DNA of 64,000 nt from Thermohalobaculum sp039816045 (GCA_039816045.1 JBCBYB010000025.1:1-64000), one strand, 5' to 3'; shown: positions 35,482 to 45,108, counted from the stretch's first letter. Numbers and translations: made by a program. Notes: generated by a model from the letters alone, not told the origin.

Positions 35482-36032
35482 GTCCGTCCCTCCTGATACG
35501 TCTCGGCGGAGATCTCGGCCCTCACGACGTCGAGGCCGAAAACTGGAACGAGCCCTGGCCGCCGCGCCATTCCGAGCCGTTCCATCACCTTCAGCGAAGC
35601 GGTGTTCTGGGGCAAGGCGAAGGCCACGATCTGCGGCAGAGCGAGCGTCCGAAAGCCAAACTCCAACGCCGCAGACGCCCCTTCGAGCGCATAGCCCCGG
35701 CCCCAAGCTGCCGGGTCGAGCGCATAGAGAACCTCGGTCTCTCCAGCAACACAGGGGAGATGGCGCAGGCCGATATGGCCGATCAGCCGGCCCGTTTCGC
35801 GTTCGATTGCGGCCCATGGTCCATAGCCCGGGTCCTCCCAAAGAGCGGCGAACGCTGGCACGAGCTTTGCCGCGGTTTGCTCTCCCAGCGCTGCGGACGC
35901 CTCGCCCCCGGCGAGGTAGCGCGCCACCTCGCGGCGTGACCGTATCCCGGCGTAGGGTGCCTCGTCCGCCGGTTCGAACGGGCGGAGGAGAAGGCGCGCG
36001 GTCTCGACCTGTCGCGCGTCCGCCAGCGTCAT
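35478..36032 (-). CDS. GNAT acetyltransferase (RimJ/RimL type)
   Basis: 184 residues from ATG 36032, overlapping the amidase stop by ATGA. Typical Acetyltransf_3 start (VETARLLLRPFEPADEAPYA), acetyl-CoA region LDPAAWGRGYALEGASAALE and the terminal NTASLKVMERLGM. Such proteins acetylate amino groups of small molecules or protein N-termini. In this operon it could modify or detoxify an amine intermediate; the target is unknown. Confidence 0.85.
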   Translation of the reverse strand: MTLADARQVETARLLLRPFEPADEAPYAGIRSRREVARYLAGGEASAALGEQTAAKLVPAFAALWEDPGYGPWAAIERETGRLIGHIGLRHLPCVAGETEVLYALDPAAWGRGYALEGASAALEFGFRTLALPQIVAFALPQNTASLKVMERLGMARRPGLVPVFGLDVVRAEISAETYQEGRT

Positions 36033-37252
36033 CGGCTGAGCAGGCGCGAAATTGCGTCCACATAGACCTCCGCACCAAGCATGATGTCTTCGTCGGACGT
36101 GTTCTCGGACCAGTGGTGACTGACACCGCCAATTGATGGCACGAACAGCATGGCCGAGGGGACATGCGGCTGGATAACCTGCGCGTCGTGCCCGGCCCCC
36201 GACGGCATGATCTGATAGGCAGCGGGGGCCAGCGCCTCCGCCGCAGCCACCAACGTTGCGCGCACCTTCTCGTCCATCACTGCAGGCGTCGAGCGACCGA
36301 GGATCTCGAGCCGTGCCGAACACGGCCCCCACGCATCCACCTCCGCAACCAGCGTCTCCAATTGCGCCTGCATCGCGTCGAGGATCACCGGATCGGCATC
36401 GCGCAGCTGGAACAGCATTTCGGCGCGCCCCGGGATGATCGATGGTCCACCCGGCTCCAGCGTTGTCCGGCCGACGGTCCAAACGCTGTCTGGGCCGGCG
36501 ACCGCCGGAAAGCTGTCCTCGATGCGCCGCCACAGCTCCATCATCGCGCGTCCAGCATCCTTGCGCGACGCCATTGTGGTCGTGCCCGCATGGTTCTGCT
36601 CGCCCTCGAACACGATGCTGTACTGCCAGATAGCGACGATCGACGTCACGACACCAATGCGCTTGCCGCCGGTCTCCAAACGGTTCCCTTGCTCGATATG
36701 CGCTTCGTAGAAGCCCACATAGCGGTCGGGTTCGAGCCGAAGACGCGGGCAGTCCGCGAGCCCGGCTTCGGCAAGCAGCGCACGCAGCGTTCCGCGGCCC
36801 GAGCGATCAAAGGCAGCATCGATTCGTGCCTCCTCGAGCTCACCGACAAAGGACATCGACCCGAAGAAGGATCCGAAATGTCCCTCCTCATCGGAAAAGG
36901 CGATCACATCGACGCCGCGGCCACTGGGGGCAGGATCCTCGGCCACCGCGCGTGCTGCCTCCAGCGCATAGACAACGCCGAGTGCCCCGTCGAGCCAGCC
37001 GGCATGGTTCTGGCTTTCGATATGCGATCCCGCAAGCACATGTGGCCCCTCCCCGGGCGCCCTTGCGTAAACGTTTGCAATACCGTCGATCTCGGCGGAG
37101 TGGCCGAATGCCCGGAGCTTGTCGCAGAGCCAGTTGCGCGCAGTCATGTCGTCGGGCGACAGCGTTGGCCGGTGGACCCCGGTCTTGTAGGCCCCGATCG
37201 ACCGCAGCTCTTTCAGATCTGCCAGTGCCCTCGCCGCATTTGCCGTCGCCAT
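36029..37252 (-). CDS. Zn-dependent N-carbamoyl/allantoate-type amidohydrolase (M20)
   Basis: 407 residues from ATG 37252. Hydantoinase/carbamoylase family of M20 enzymes: metal ligands in AGSHIESQNHAGWLDGALGV, IAFSDEEGHFGSFFGSM, and the EAHIEQGN and HAGTTTMASRKDA motifs; C-terminal SGAGHDAQVI supplies the last His. Family members cleave N-carbamoyl amino acids, ureidopropionate or allantoate to ammonia, carbon dioxide and an amino acid. The usual Asp in the HxD motif is Glu here (HIES), which may shift specificity. First gene of the minus operon, divergent from the Dpp-type importer across 214 bases, so both are probably induced together. Confidence 0.83.
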   Translation of the reverse strand: MATANAARALADLKELRSIGAYKTGVHRPTLSPDDMTARNWLCDKLRAFGHSAEIDGIANVYARAPGEGPHVLAGSHIESQNHAGWLDGALGVVYALEAARAVAEDPAPSGRGVDVIAFSDEEGHFGSFFGSMSFVGELEEARIDAAFDRSGRGTLRALLAEAGLADCPRLRLEPDRYVGFYEAHIEQGNRLETGGKRIGVVTSIVAIWQYSIVFEGEQNHAGTTTMASRKDAGRAMMELWRRIEDSFPAVAGPDSVWTVGRTTLEPGGPSIIPGRAEMLFQLRDADPVILDAMQAQLETLVAEVDAWGPCSARLEILGRSTPAVMDEKVRATLVAAAEALAPAAYQIMPSGAGHDAQVIQPHVPSAMLFVPSIGGVSHHWSENTSDEDIMLGAEVYVDAISRLLSR

Positions 37253-37466
37253 GGTCTCCCCTCCCCCTTTTTCGCACTTGCAACAAATTATTGACAGGTT
37301 TCGCGTGCGGTGAAAGACTTTTTCCTAGCCGGAAGAATGACGGGGGCACACGCAGGGTTGCACGGAATCGAGCAGCTCATCCTTCTTCATTGTTGGCACA
37401 ATAACGACGCGCCAGGCACTGACTTGGTCTGCGAACTGCGATTAAATTCGACAGGGAGACTACAAG

Positions 37467-38999
37467 ATGAAGCTGATAAGACTTGCTGTTGTTGCTGGAT
37501 TTGCGGCATCGCTTACCGCAGCGCCGGCACTGGCCGGACCGGACGATGACTCACTGACAGTTGCATGGGGCTCGACGGGCCCGATCGAGAATGTCGACAA
37601 CTACTTCAACACCAACCGGACGGGGATTTGGTTCAGCCGCATGGTTTGGGACCAGCTGATCTACCGTGAGCCCAAGACCTTTGAGTACAAACCGCTGCTG
37701 GCAGAAAGCTGGGAAGCGTTGAGCGATACCACTTGGCAGTTCAAGCTGCGCCAGGGGGTCAAGTTCCACAACGGCGAGCCGTTTGACGCCGATGACGTTG
37801 TGTTCACGCTCAACTGGATCTCCAATCCGGAAAACGGCGTGAAGGTTCAGCGCAACGTGGACTGGATCGAAAGTGCCGAAAAGGTCGATCAGTACACCGT
37901 CAACATACACATGAAGAAGCCGTTCCCGCAGGCGTTCGAGTTCCTGTCGGGTCCGCTCACGATCTATCCGAACGAGTACTACGCCGAGGTCGGTCCGGAT
38001 GGCATGCACAAGGCGCCGGTTGGCACGGGTCCGATGAAGGTGGTCTCGGTCAAGACGGCAGAAGAGTATGTCTTCGAGAAGAACACCGATTACACCTGGG
38101 GCAGCCCGAAGGGTGAGGCGCAGGTCTCGAAACTGACCGTGCGCGAGATCGCCGATGTGCAGACGCAGATCGCCGAGTTGCTCGCCGGCGGCATCGACAT
38201 CACCGCTGACATCTCCGCCGACCACGTCGATCAGATCGGTGGCGTGCCCGGCTTCACTGCGATGCAGGCCGGCACGATGCGGACCGGCTATATCGGCTTT
38301 GACGCAGCGGGCCGTGGCAACTTCGAGCCGACGACCAAGCTTGAGGTTCGGAAAGCCATGGCGATGGCAATCAACCGGCAGTCGCTGGTCGAGAACCTGA
38401 TCCGCGGCGATGCGGGTGTTATCCACACGCCCTGCTTCCCGACGCAGTTCGGCTGCGATGAAGGGGCTGCGGTGAAGTGGGACTACAATCCGGAGAAAGC
38501 CAAAGAGCTGCTCGCGTCGGCTGGCTATCCGGATGGGTTCGAGATCGACTTCTACACCTTCCGCCCGGCAGACTGGGCGGAGGCGATCATGGCCGATCTC
38601 GCCAAGGTCGGCATCAAGGCATCGCTGACCAAGATGCCCTACTTCGCCCTGCGCGACAAACAGCGCAACGAGGGCACGACCCCGATGTTCCTCATGGATT
38701 GGGGCTCCTACTCCATGAACGACATGTCGGCGATCACCTCGCACTTCTTCAAGAAGGGTGCCGACGACTTCGCGCTCGACGATGAAGTGGCGGCGTGGCT
38801 GGAGGAGGGTGACACCTCCTCTGACCCCGAGGTTCGCAAGGCGGCCTATGCGAAAGCGATCGGTAAGATCACCGGCGAAGTCTATTGGCTGCCGATGTTC
38901 AACCACGTGCGGAACTACGGCTTTAACGAGCGGCTGGCGTTCATCCCTTATCAGGATGAAATCCCGCGCTTCTGGCAGTATGGCTGGGGCGGCTCCTAA
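37467..38999 (+). CDS. dppA: Peptide/nickel-type ABC substrate-binding protein (DppA/OppA family)
   Basis: 510 residues from ATG 37467, RBS AGGGAGAC. Residues 1-23 (MKLIRLAVVAGFAASLTAAP, then ALA) are a Sec signal. The SBP_bac_5 body is complete: LAESWEALSDTTWQFKLRQG, VKFHNGEPFDADDVVFTLNW, and near the end LPMFNHVRNYGFNE. The family binds dipeptides, oligopeptides, opines and similar amide compounds in the periplasm. It heads a dppABCDF operon with an M81 metallopeptidase at the end. The upstream region has TTGACA at 37291-37296 but no good -10 match. The gene name marks the family, not a proven dipeptide substrate. Confidence 0.88.
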   Translation: MKLIRLAVVAGFAASLTAAPALAGPDDDSLTVAWGSTGPIENVDNYFNTNRTGIWFSRMVWDQLIYREPKTFEYKPLLAESWEALSDTTWQFKLRQGVKFHNGEPFDADDVVFTLNWISNPENGVKVQRNVDWIESAEKVDQYTVNIHMKKPFPQAFEFLSGPLTIYPNEYYAEVGPDGMHKAPVGTGPMKVVSVKTAEEYVFEKNTDYTWGSPKGEAQVSKLTVREIADVQTQIAELLAGGIDITADISADHVDQIGGVPGFTAMQAGTMRTGYIGFDAAGRGNFEPTTKLEVRKAMAMAINRQSLVENLIRGDAGVIHTPCFPTQFGCDEGAAVKWDYNPEKAKELLASAGYPDGFEIDFYTFRPADWAEAIMADLAKVGIKASLTKMPYFALRDKQRNEGTTPMFLMDWGSYSMNDMSAITSHFFKKGADDFALDDEVAAWLEEGDTSSDPEVRKAAYAKAIGKITGEVYWLPMFNHVRNYGFNERLAFIPYQDEIPRFWQYGWGGS

Positions 39000-39018
39000 G
39001 GGCACCTGAAGCTCTCTG

Positions 39019-39043
39019 GGTGCGGCCTTCACCGGGCCGCACC
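39019..39043 (+). terminator. Hairpin between dppA and dppB
   Basis: A perfect 9-base stem (GGTGCGGCC with GGCCGCACC) around a 7-base loop lies 20 bases after the dppA stop and 30 bases before the dppB start. No T run follows. It probably stabilises dppA mRNA or partly ends transcription so the binding protein is made in excess. Confidence 0.65.
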
Positions 39044-39072
39044 TTGTGCCGTCTGTTGCAGTCGGAGTGACC

Positions 39073-39990
39073 ATGCTCGCCTATGCCTTGAAGCGCAGCT
39101 TCTCCGCATTTCTCATCCTGATCGTGGTGTCGGCGCTGACCTTCTCGCTGAGCCATCTTTCGGCCGACCCTGCGCTGACCATCGGTGGCGAACAGGCCTC
39201 CGACGAAGACATTCAGGCGATCCGGGATCTCTATGGTTTCGATCGACCGATCTACATCCAGTATATCGACTGGGCTGCGCGCGCGATGTCTGGCGATTTC
39301 GGTGAGAGCTATCACTATGGTGAGCGCGTCTCGACAATGATCGCCGGGCGCATCGGGACGACGATGACGCTTGGCGTGCTCGCCATCCTGTTCGCCCTTG
39401 CGGTGTCGATCCCCCTGGGAGTGGTGGCGGCGATGCGGCCCAATTCGCTGCTCGACCGGTTCGCGCTCTTGATCGCGGTTTTGGGCCAAGCGCTGCCGAC
39501 CTTTTGGTTCGCGCTGATGATGATCATCGTCTTCGGTGTCTGGTGGCGCTGGCTCCCAATCTCGGGCAACGACACCTGGGCACATTTCGTGATGCCGACG
39601 ATTGCGCTCGGCTACTATGCGACGCCGGCCCTGATGCGCTTGACGCGCGCAGGGATGATTGAAGTCTTGGGCTCGGACTATGTTCGCACGGCGAGGGCCA
39701 AAGGACTGTCGCCGACAGTGGTGCTCTTCAAACACGCGTTGCGCAACGCGATCATCCCGGTGGTGGCGCTGGCGGCGGTTTGGTTCGGCTTCATGCTCGG
39801 CGGATCCATCGTGATCGAGACGATCTTCAACCTGAAGGGGCTGGGCTGGCTCAGCTATGACGCGCTGCTGCGATCCGACCTGCCCGTCGTACAGGCGATC
39901 GTGCTCATCTTTGCCTCCTTTTATGTGGTCCTGACGCTGGCGGCGGATCTGCTGAACGCCTGGCTAGACCCGCGAATTTCGGTGCGCTGA
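39073..39990 (+). CDS. dppB: Peptide-type ABC transporter permease, DppB family
   Basis: 305 residues from ATG 39073. Six membrane helices (LKRSFSAFLILIVVSALTFS; LGVLAILFALAVSIPLGVVA; LRNAIIPVVALAAVWFGFML) and the coupling loop DYVRTARAKGLSPTVVLFKH. The N-terminal motif LYGFDRPIYIQYIDW and the end FNLKGLGWLSYDALLRSDLP are typical of DppB. The stop overlaps the dppC start by one base. Inner-membrane channel subunit with DppC. Confidence 0.9.
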   Translation: MLAYALKRSFSAFLILIVVSALTFSLSHLSADPALTIGGEQASDEDIQAIRDLYGFDRPIYIQYIDWAARAMSGDFGESYHYGERVSTMIAGRIGTTMTLGVLAILFALAVSIPLGVVAAMRPNSLLDRFALLIAVLGQALPTFWFALMMIIVFGVWWRWLPISGNDTWAHFVMPTIALGYYATPALMRLTRAGMIEVLGSDYVRTARAKGLSPTVVLFKHALRNAIIPVVALAAVWFGFMLGGSIVIETIFNLKGLGWLSYDALLRSDLPVVQAIVLIFASFYVVLTLAADLLNAWLDPRISVR

Positions 39991-40907
39991 TGACTGATGT
40001 AGCCGAAGCCCCCCGCTCGATTGGCCAGATTGTCGATGACGCCCTGGAACCGTCGCCTTTCCAAAAACTGCGCAAGCGCATTTTCGGCAACTACTCGTTT
40101 CTCTTGGGGCTGATCATCCTTCTCACAATCATCGCGGTGGCCGTCCTAGCCCCGTTCTTGGCCCCCCATGACCCCTATGAGACCGATCTCGCGAGCCGTC
40201 TGCAGAACCCGTTCTGGCACGAGAAAAAGGTCGATCCCGACCACCTGCTCGGAACCGACAAGGTTGGGCGCGACTATCTCTCAAGGCTGATCTACGGCGC
40301 ACAGATATCGCTCCTGATCGGCTTTTCGACGATGCTGATCTCTGGGATCATCGGGACCGTGCTCGGCGTGACGGCGGGATATTTCGGCGGGCGTGTCGAC
40401 ATGGTGGTGAACTTCATCATCAACACGCGCCTGGCCATGCCGGTCTTCCTCGTGGCGATGGCAGCCGTTGTGGCCTTTGGCGCCTCGTTGATGGTGGTGA
40501 TCCTGGTGCTCGGGCTCTTCTTATGGGACCGGTTCGCCGTGGTCATGCGATCGATCACCATGCAAGCGCGGGACCTCGACTACGTAAAGGCAGCCCGCGC
40601 CATGGGCTGCTCGACCCCCTATATCATTGTGCGCGAGATCTTCCCCAATGTGCTCGGCTCGTTGACGGTCGTCGCCACGGTCGAGATGGCGAACGCGATC
40701 CTGCTTGAGGCTGCGTTGTCCTTCCTCGGCTTCGGTGTCCAAGCGCCCACGCCATCCTGGGGGCTGATGCTGAACGAGGCGCGCGAGTACATGTTCTTCT
40801 CCCCCTGGCTGTTGGCTCTTCCGGGCGCGTGCCTGTTCTTCCTAGTCCTGGCGATTAATCTCTTTGGTGATGGATTGCGGGACGTAACGCTGGAGAAGGG
40901 CCGATGA
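39990..40907 (+). CDS. dppC: Peptide-type ABC transporter permease, DppC family
   Basis: 305 residues from ATG 39990, sharing its A with the dppB stop TGA. N-terminal cytoplasmic part, then LGLIILLTIIAVAVLAPFLA, the HLLGTDKVGRDYLSRLIYGA signature of DppC, and the coupling loop DYVKAARAMGCSTPYIIVRE. The C-terminal end (SFLGFGVQAPTPSWGLML) is also typical. Partner of DppB. Confidence 0.9.
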   Translation: MTDVAEAPRSIGQIVDDALEPSPFQKLRKRIFGNYSFLLGLIILLTIIAVAVLAPFLAPHDPYETDLASRLQNPFWHEKKVDPDHLLGTDKVGRDYLSRLIYGAQISLLIGFSTMLISGIIGTVLGVTAGYFGGRVDMVVNFIINTRLAMPVFLVAMAAVVAFGASLMVVILVLGLFLWDRFAVVMRSITMQARDLDYVKAARAMGCSTPYIIVREIFPNVLGSLTVVATVEMANAILLEAALSFLGFGVQAPTPSWGLMLNEAREYMFFSPWLLALPGACLFFLVLAINLFGDGLRDVTLEKGR

Positions 40908-41920
40908 GCGAGCGGGTGTTGGAAGTCGAGAACCTGACCGTCGATATCCCCTTGGGGTCCGGCGTTCTTCACCCGGTGCGCGGCATCAGCTTCACCGTTG
41001 AGAAGGGGGAGACGCTCTGCATCGTCGGGGAGTCGGGTTGTGGTAAGTCGCTGACCTCGCTCGCCCTGATGGGGCTCTTGCCGAAGTCGGCCATCCGACG
41101 CGCCGACACCCTGCGTTTTCGTGGTGAGGACATCAGCGATCTGCCAGAGCGAAAGATGGCACGGCTCCGTGGTGGCTCGATGTCGATGATCTTCCAGGAG
41201 CCGATGACGTCGCTGAACCCCGCCTACACCATCGGGAACCAGCTCACGGAGGTTTACCGGCGCCATGTGTCTCGCGACCGTCGAGCGGCGCGTGAGCGCG
41301 CCGTGTATCTGCTGGAAAGAGTTGGGATCACCTCCGCCGAGAGCAGACTTGGCCAGTATCCCCACCAACTTTCGGGCGGCCTGCGACAACGCGTGATGAT
41401 CGCGATGGCACTGATGTGTGGGCCGGAGCTGATCATCGCCGACGAGCCGACCACGGCGCTCGATGTCACGATCCAGGCGCAGATACTTCACGTTCTGGCG
41501 GAACTCCAGGATGAGTTTGACATGGGCCTGATCCTGATCACCCACGATCTTGGAATTGTGGCTCGGATCGCCGACAAAGTACAGGTGATGTATGCGGGGC
41601 GCACGGTTGAGGAAGGCCCGACGGAGGCCGTCTTTGACAACCCGGCACACCCCTATACGCAAGGGCTTCTTCGGTGCATCCCTGTGCCCGGCAAGACCAA
41701 GCGCGGGGAACGCTTGGGATCTGTCCCGGGCATCGTGCCGAACCTCGTTGGCACCCTTGAGGGCTGCATGTTCCGGAACCGCTGTGCCTTCGCCACCGCT
41801 GCCTGCTCCACAGCCCCGGAGCATCTCTCGCGCGGAGCAGACGGTCATGCGCATGCCTGCATTCGCAGCGAAGCGGAACGCGCCGAGCACGCAACTGCAC
41901 AAACGGCCGCGGCAGAGTGA
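40904..41920 (+). CDS. dppD: Peptide-type ABC transporter ATPase, DppD family
   Basis: 338 residues; ATG 40904 overlaps the dppC stop (ATGA). Walker A GESGCGKS, Q-loop FQEPMTSLNP, signature LSGGLRQRV, Walker B LIIADEPTTALDV and switch His ITHDLG are intact. C-terminal oligopeptide-transporter domain with conserved Cys residues (GCMFRNRCAFATAACS), the place where related proteins carry an Fe-S site. Works with DppF on the cytoplasmic side. Confidence 0.9.
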   Translation: MSERVLEVENLTVDIPLGSGVLHPVRGISFTVEKGETLCIVGESGCGKSLTSLALMGLLPKSAIRRADTLRFRGEDISDLPERKMARLRGGSMSMIFQEPMTSLNPAYTIGNQLTEVYRRHVSRDRRAARERAVYLLERVGITSAESRLGQYPHQLSGGLRQRVMIAMALMCGPELIIADEPTTALDVTIQAQILHVLAELQDEFDMGLILITHDLGIVARIADKVQVMYAGRTVEEGPTEAVFDNPAHPYTQGLLRCIPVPGKTKRGERLGSVPGIVPNLVGTLEGCMFRNRCAFATAACSTAPEHLSRGADGHAHACIRSEAERAEHATAQTAAAE

Positions 41921-41925
41921 GAGAT

Positions 41926-42897
41926 ATGACACCCACGGCGCCTGCGCTCGAGACCGATGACGTCACCTGTGTCTATCATGTGAGCCAGGGCTTCATGAAG
42001 GGCACGAAACCATTGCGTGCGGTGAACGGCGTTTCCCTGCATGTCCCAAAGGGTCAAGTCGTTGGCCTTGTCGGTGAATCTGGCTGCGGCAAGTCCACGC
42101 TTGCATCCATTCTCCTCGGGCTTCAGGCCCCGACGACAGGGGATGTCCGCTATTCAGGCGAAAGCGCAGCAGGTTTCAGCCGAAAGGAGATCGCTCGGCG
42201 GATCCAACCGATTTTTCAGGACCCGTTCTCATCGCTCAATCCGACGAAGACGATCCACTCCATCGTCTCGCAGCCGCTGCGCATCCACGGTGTTGGCAAC
42301 CCCTCCGAATGGGATGCCAAGGTCAGTGAAATATTGGATCTGGTCGGTTTGCCGAGACGCGCGGCCAACAGCTATCCGAGCCAGCTTTCCGGCGGTCAGC
42401 GTCAACGCGTTGCGATCGCGCGGGCTTTGATCATGCGCCCGGAGATCGTGATCTGCGACGAGCCGACCTCAGCGTTGGACGTCTCGGTCCAGTCGCAGAT
42501 CCTCAATCTGCTGCAGGACCTGAAAGAAGAGCTCGGCCTGACCTATCTCCTGATCTCGCACAACCTCGCGGTGATCGAACACCTCGCCGACAGGGTGGCC
42601 GTGATGTATCTCGGTCGCATCGTGGAGGAAGGGCCGGCAGAGGACGTTTTTGCCGATCCGCGCCACCCTTACACGCGTGCGCTTTTGGCCAGCGTGCTGA
42701 CACCCGATCCCCGGCTCGGCGTGCCGGATACGCAGCTGGGGGCTGTCTTCCCCAATCCCATCAACCCGCCATCGGGCTGTTCGTTCCACCCGCGGTGCGT
42801 TTCCTGCTTGGAGCTTTGCAAAACGGCGGCACCCCGTCCTGCAATGGATGGGGGGCACATGACCGAATGCCACCTGGTGGAGGGAGCCGCCCCATGA
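41926..42897 (+). CDS. dppF: Peptide-type ABC transporter ATPase, DppF family
   Basis: 323 residues from ATG 41926; a GTG at 41917 overlapping the dppD stop is the alternative. Walker A GESGCGKST, Q-loop FQDPFSSLNPTKT, signature LSGGQRQRV, Walker B VICDEPTSALDV, switch His ISHNLA. C-terminal GCSFHPRCVSC is the usual Cys motif. Its end overlaps the M81 gene start (ATGA), so importer and peptidase are translationally coupled. Confidence 0.9.
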   Translation: MTPTAPALETDDVTCVYHVSQGFMKGTKPLRAVNGVSLHVPKGQVVGLVGESGCGKSTLASILLGLQAPTTGDVRYSGESAAGFSRKEIARRIQPIFQDPFSSLNPTKTIHSIVSQPLRIHGVGNPSEWDAKVSEILDLVGLPRRAANSYPSQLSGGQRQRVAIARALIMRPEIVICDEPTSALDVSVQSQILNLLQDLKEELGLTYLLISHNLAVIEHLADRVAVMYLGRIVEEGPAEDVFADPRHPYTRALLASVLTPDPRLGVPDTQLGAVFPNPINPPSGCSFHPRCVSCLELCKTAAPRPAMDGGHMTECHLVEGAAP

Positions 42898-44351
42898 AGG
42901 TGTTCATTGCCTGCCTCGGGACCGAGACTAACTCCTTCGCGGCCATGCCCACGGGGTGGACCAATTTCGAGGAGACGATGCTCTATCGGGGCGATGCGAC
43001 CGCGCATCCGCCGAGCACTTTCTCGCTTCCCCTGCATGTCTGGCGCAAGGCTGCGGAAGAGCGTCAAGGCGAGGTTGTCGAGAGCGTCGCCGCCTTTGCC
43101 CAGCCAGCAGGAACGACTGTGCGCAAGGTCTATGAGAGCCTGCGGGACGAGATCTTGGCCGATCTCCGTGCGGCGCTGCCGGTCGACATGGTGCTCCTGT
43201 CGATGCATGGAGCTATGACGGCGGACGGATATGAGGACTGCGAAGGCGATCTGCTCAGCTCCGTGCGGCAGGTCGCGGGGCCGAGTGCGGTGATTGGCGG
43301 CGAGCTTGATCTCCACTGTTCGATCACGCCCGAGATGGTCGAGGCCGCGGACGTTCTTGTGACCTTCAAGGAGTATCCGCATATCGATGTGGCTGAGCGG
43401 GCGGCGGAGGTGTTCGCCCTCTGCCACGCGGCCCATGAGGGTAACACAAAGCCCGTCATGGCAGTCTACGACACCCGCATGATCAACATGTGGCGCACGC
43501 CCGTGGAGCCGATGAAGCAGTTCGTCGCCGACATGCAGTCGGCCGAAGGGAGAGACACGGTGCTCTCCGTGTCTTTCGCGCATGGCTTTCCTTGGCAGGA
43601 CGTCCCCCACACGTCGGCCAAGATGCTTGTGATTGCGGATGGCGATCCTACGCTTGCCGCTGAAACCGCCAAGGGATTTGCAGATCGGCTTTGGGACATG
43701 CGCGAGGCCACGCAAGGCAGCACACTGTCGATGGATGAGGCCCTTGACGCAGCGATCGAAGGTCCCGGGCCAGTGGTCATGGCGGATGTCGCCGACAATG
43801 CGGGCGGGGGTGCTCCATCCGACAGTACCTTCATCCTTCGCCGAGCGCTCGAGCGGGGCGACCGCGGTCTGCTCATAGGCTACTTCTGGGATCCCGTTGC
43901 GGCACGCTTCTGTGGGGAAGCCGGCGAAGGCGAGACACTCGATTTACGCGTTGGCGGCAAATGCGGGCCGTCATCGGGAGACCCTGTGGATCTGCGCGTG
44001 ACGGTCAAACGCATTCTCCACAATGCATCCCAAACCTTCGGCGATGCTCAGATGACCATGGGAACGGCGGTTTGGCTCACCACCGAGGGCGGGATAGACC
44101 TGATCCTGACCACCAAGCGCACCCAGGTTTTCCATCCCGACGGCATGGAACAGCTGGGGATATCCCCACAAGACTACCGTGGCCTTGTGGTGAAATCGAT
44201 CCAACACTTTTATGCGGGTTTTGCTCCGATTGCGTCCAAAGTCCTCTATGTTTCCGCGCCAGGTGCGATCCCGCGGGACTATGCGACGATCCCTTATCGT
44301 CGCTTTACGGACAGCTATTGGCCAAAGGACGAAACGCCGACACGGCCGTGA
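42894..44351 (+). CDS. MlrC-type M81 family metallopeptidase
   Basis: 485 residues from ATG 42894 (MKVFIACLGTETNSFAAMPT), the usual start of the family; the longer open frame from 42795 lies inside dppF. Conserved pieces: LLSMHGAMTADGYEDCEGDL, ELDLHCSITPEMVEAAD with the metal-ligand DxH, YPHIDVAERA, and C-terminal FADVADNAGGG-like VMADVADNAGGGAPSDST. MlrC was first described in microcystin degradation, where it acts on the linear peptide products; most homologues sit, as here, beside Dpp transporters and have unknown substrates. Expected cytoplasmic Zn enzyme acting on the imported peptide-like compound. Confidence 0.87.
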   Translation: MKVFIACLGTETNSFAAMPTGWTNFEETMLYRGDATAHPPSTFSLPLHVWRKAAEERQGEVVESVAAFAQPAGTTVRKVYESLRDEILADLRAALPVDMVLLSMHGAMTADGYEDCEGDLLSSVRQVAGPSAVIGGELDLHCSITPEMVEAADVLVTFKEYPHIDVAERAAEVFALCHAAHEGNTKPVMAVYDTRMINMWRTPVEPMKQFVADMQSAEGRDTVLSVSFAHGFPWQDVPHTSAKMLVIADGDPTLAAETAKGFADRLWDMREATQGSTLSMDEALDAAIEGPGPVVMADVADNAGGGAPSDSTFILRRALERGDRGLLIGYFWDPVAARFCGEAGEGETLDLRVGGKCGPSSGDPVDLRVTVKRILHNASQTFGDAQMTMGTAVWLTTEGGIDLILTTKRTQVFHPDGMEQLGISPQDYRGLVVKSIQHFYAGFAPIASKVLYVSAPGAIPRDYATIPYRRFTDSYWPKDETPTRP

Positions 44352-44499
44352 CATTGAACGGCCGGGCTCTTCGCGGGAACTGCTGCCGATCACGTCTGCC
44401 AGGCGTCAAGACACTCATGCTGAGCGATGTTTTCCGGTTGTTGTCGCGCGAAAGGTGGCTGATCGCGAGGGAGCGCAACCCTGCCCAGTCAAGATTTGA

Positions 44500-44710
44500 T
44501 CCCCGCAACGTCGCGCCAGACGCCGAGGGCTTCGAAACGATGGCCGTGGTTCGCTTGGGCGAAGGGGCGGCGGGCGATCATGGATCCGAACTGCACGACC
44601 CACCGCTGTGGCGTCTCGACGGAAACTTCCATCCCGTGTTGGAGCAATACCTCTTCGACCAAGCGCGAGAGCAGACGAGAGGCGTACGCCGGATCTCTGC
44701 GGTGTCAGGA
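44500..44710 (-). mobile_element. IS6-like transposase remnant
   Basis: Minus-strand translation from about 44697 gives RLVEEVLLQHGMEVSVETPQ and RWVVQFGSMIARR, matching the helix-turn-helix end of IS6/IS26 transposases (usual VEELLAERGVDVSYETVRRW...KFG). The catalytic DDE part is missing and the frame stops at about 44490. It fills the space between the M81 gene and the next minus gene; nothing else is recognised in 44352-44721. Confidence 0.6.
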
Positions 44711-44721
44711 CGTGCGTGAGT

Positions 44722-45108
44722 TCATCCGGTTTCAACATCGAACCGTGCGGCAATCTTCGCATTGATCACATCAGCATGGAGAGCCAGAAGGATGAGACTG
44801 GCGTCAAGGCCTTCGCCGTCGGTGATCGCCGTCTCAAACCGGGCCTCGGCGCGTCGCGCCATATCCAGGCTCGTATTGGCCGTGAATTGATCCGGCCCCA
44901 GGATGCAGTAGCCAAGCAATTCCACCGCATGGGCATAGGCGGCGTCCGGTATCTTTCCCTGCCCGACCGATTCTGACTTAACAAGTTTGACTGCGGTCAG
45001 CTTTACAGGCTCCGGCACAACACGGGGATGCGTCCCGATCTCCCGCAGGGCCTGATCCAGCGCCTTTAGGCTGTCAGACCGCCCGAATATGTTGAAGAGA
45101 CCAAGCAT
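44722..45108 (-). CDS. Conserved hypothetical protein
   Basis: 128 residues from ATG 45108 (MLGLFNIFGRSDSLKALDQA), preceded on its strand by CAGGGGCGGG. No signal peptide or membrane helix. The central AAYAHAVELLGYCILGPDQF and RRAEARFETAITDGEGLDAS look like a compact helical domain. No function known to me. It diverges from the M20 amidohydrolase gene by 176 bases and may be unrelated housekeeping sequence that predates the island. Confidence 0.6.
   Translation of the reverse strand: MLGLFNIFGRSDSLKALDQALREIGTHPRVVPEPVKLTAVKLVKSESVGQGKIPDAAYAHAVELLGYCILGPDQFTANTSLDMARRAEARFETAITDGEGLDASLILLALHADVINAKIAARFDVETG

Noticed and set aside
37291..37319. Sigma-70 promoter before dppA
   Set aside because: TTGACA is present but the -10 position (AAGACT) is poor; not reported as a feature.
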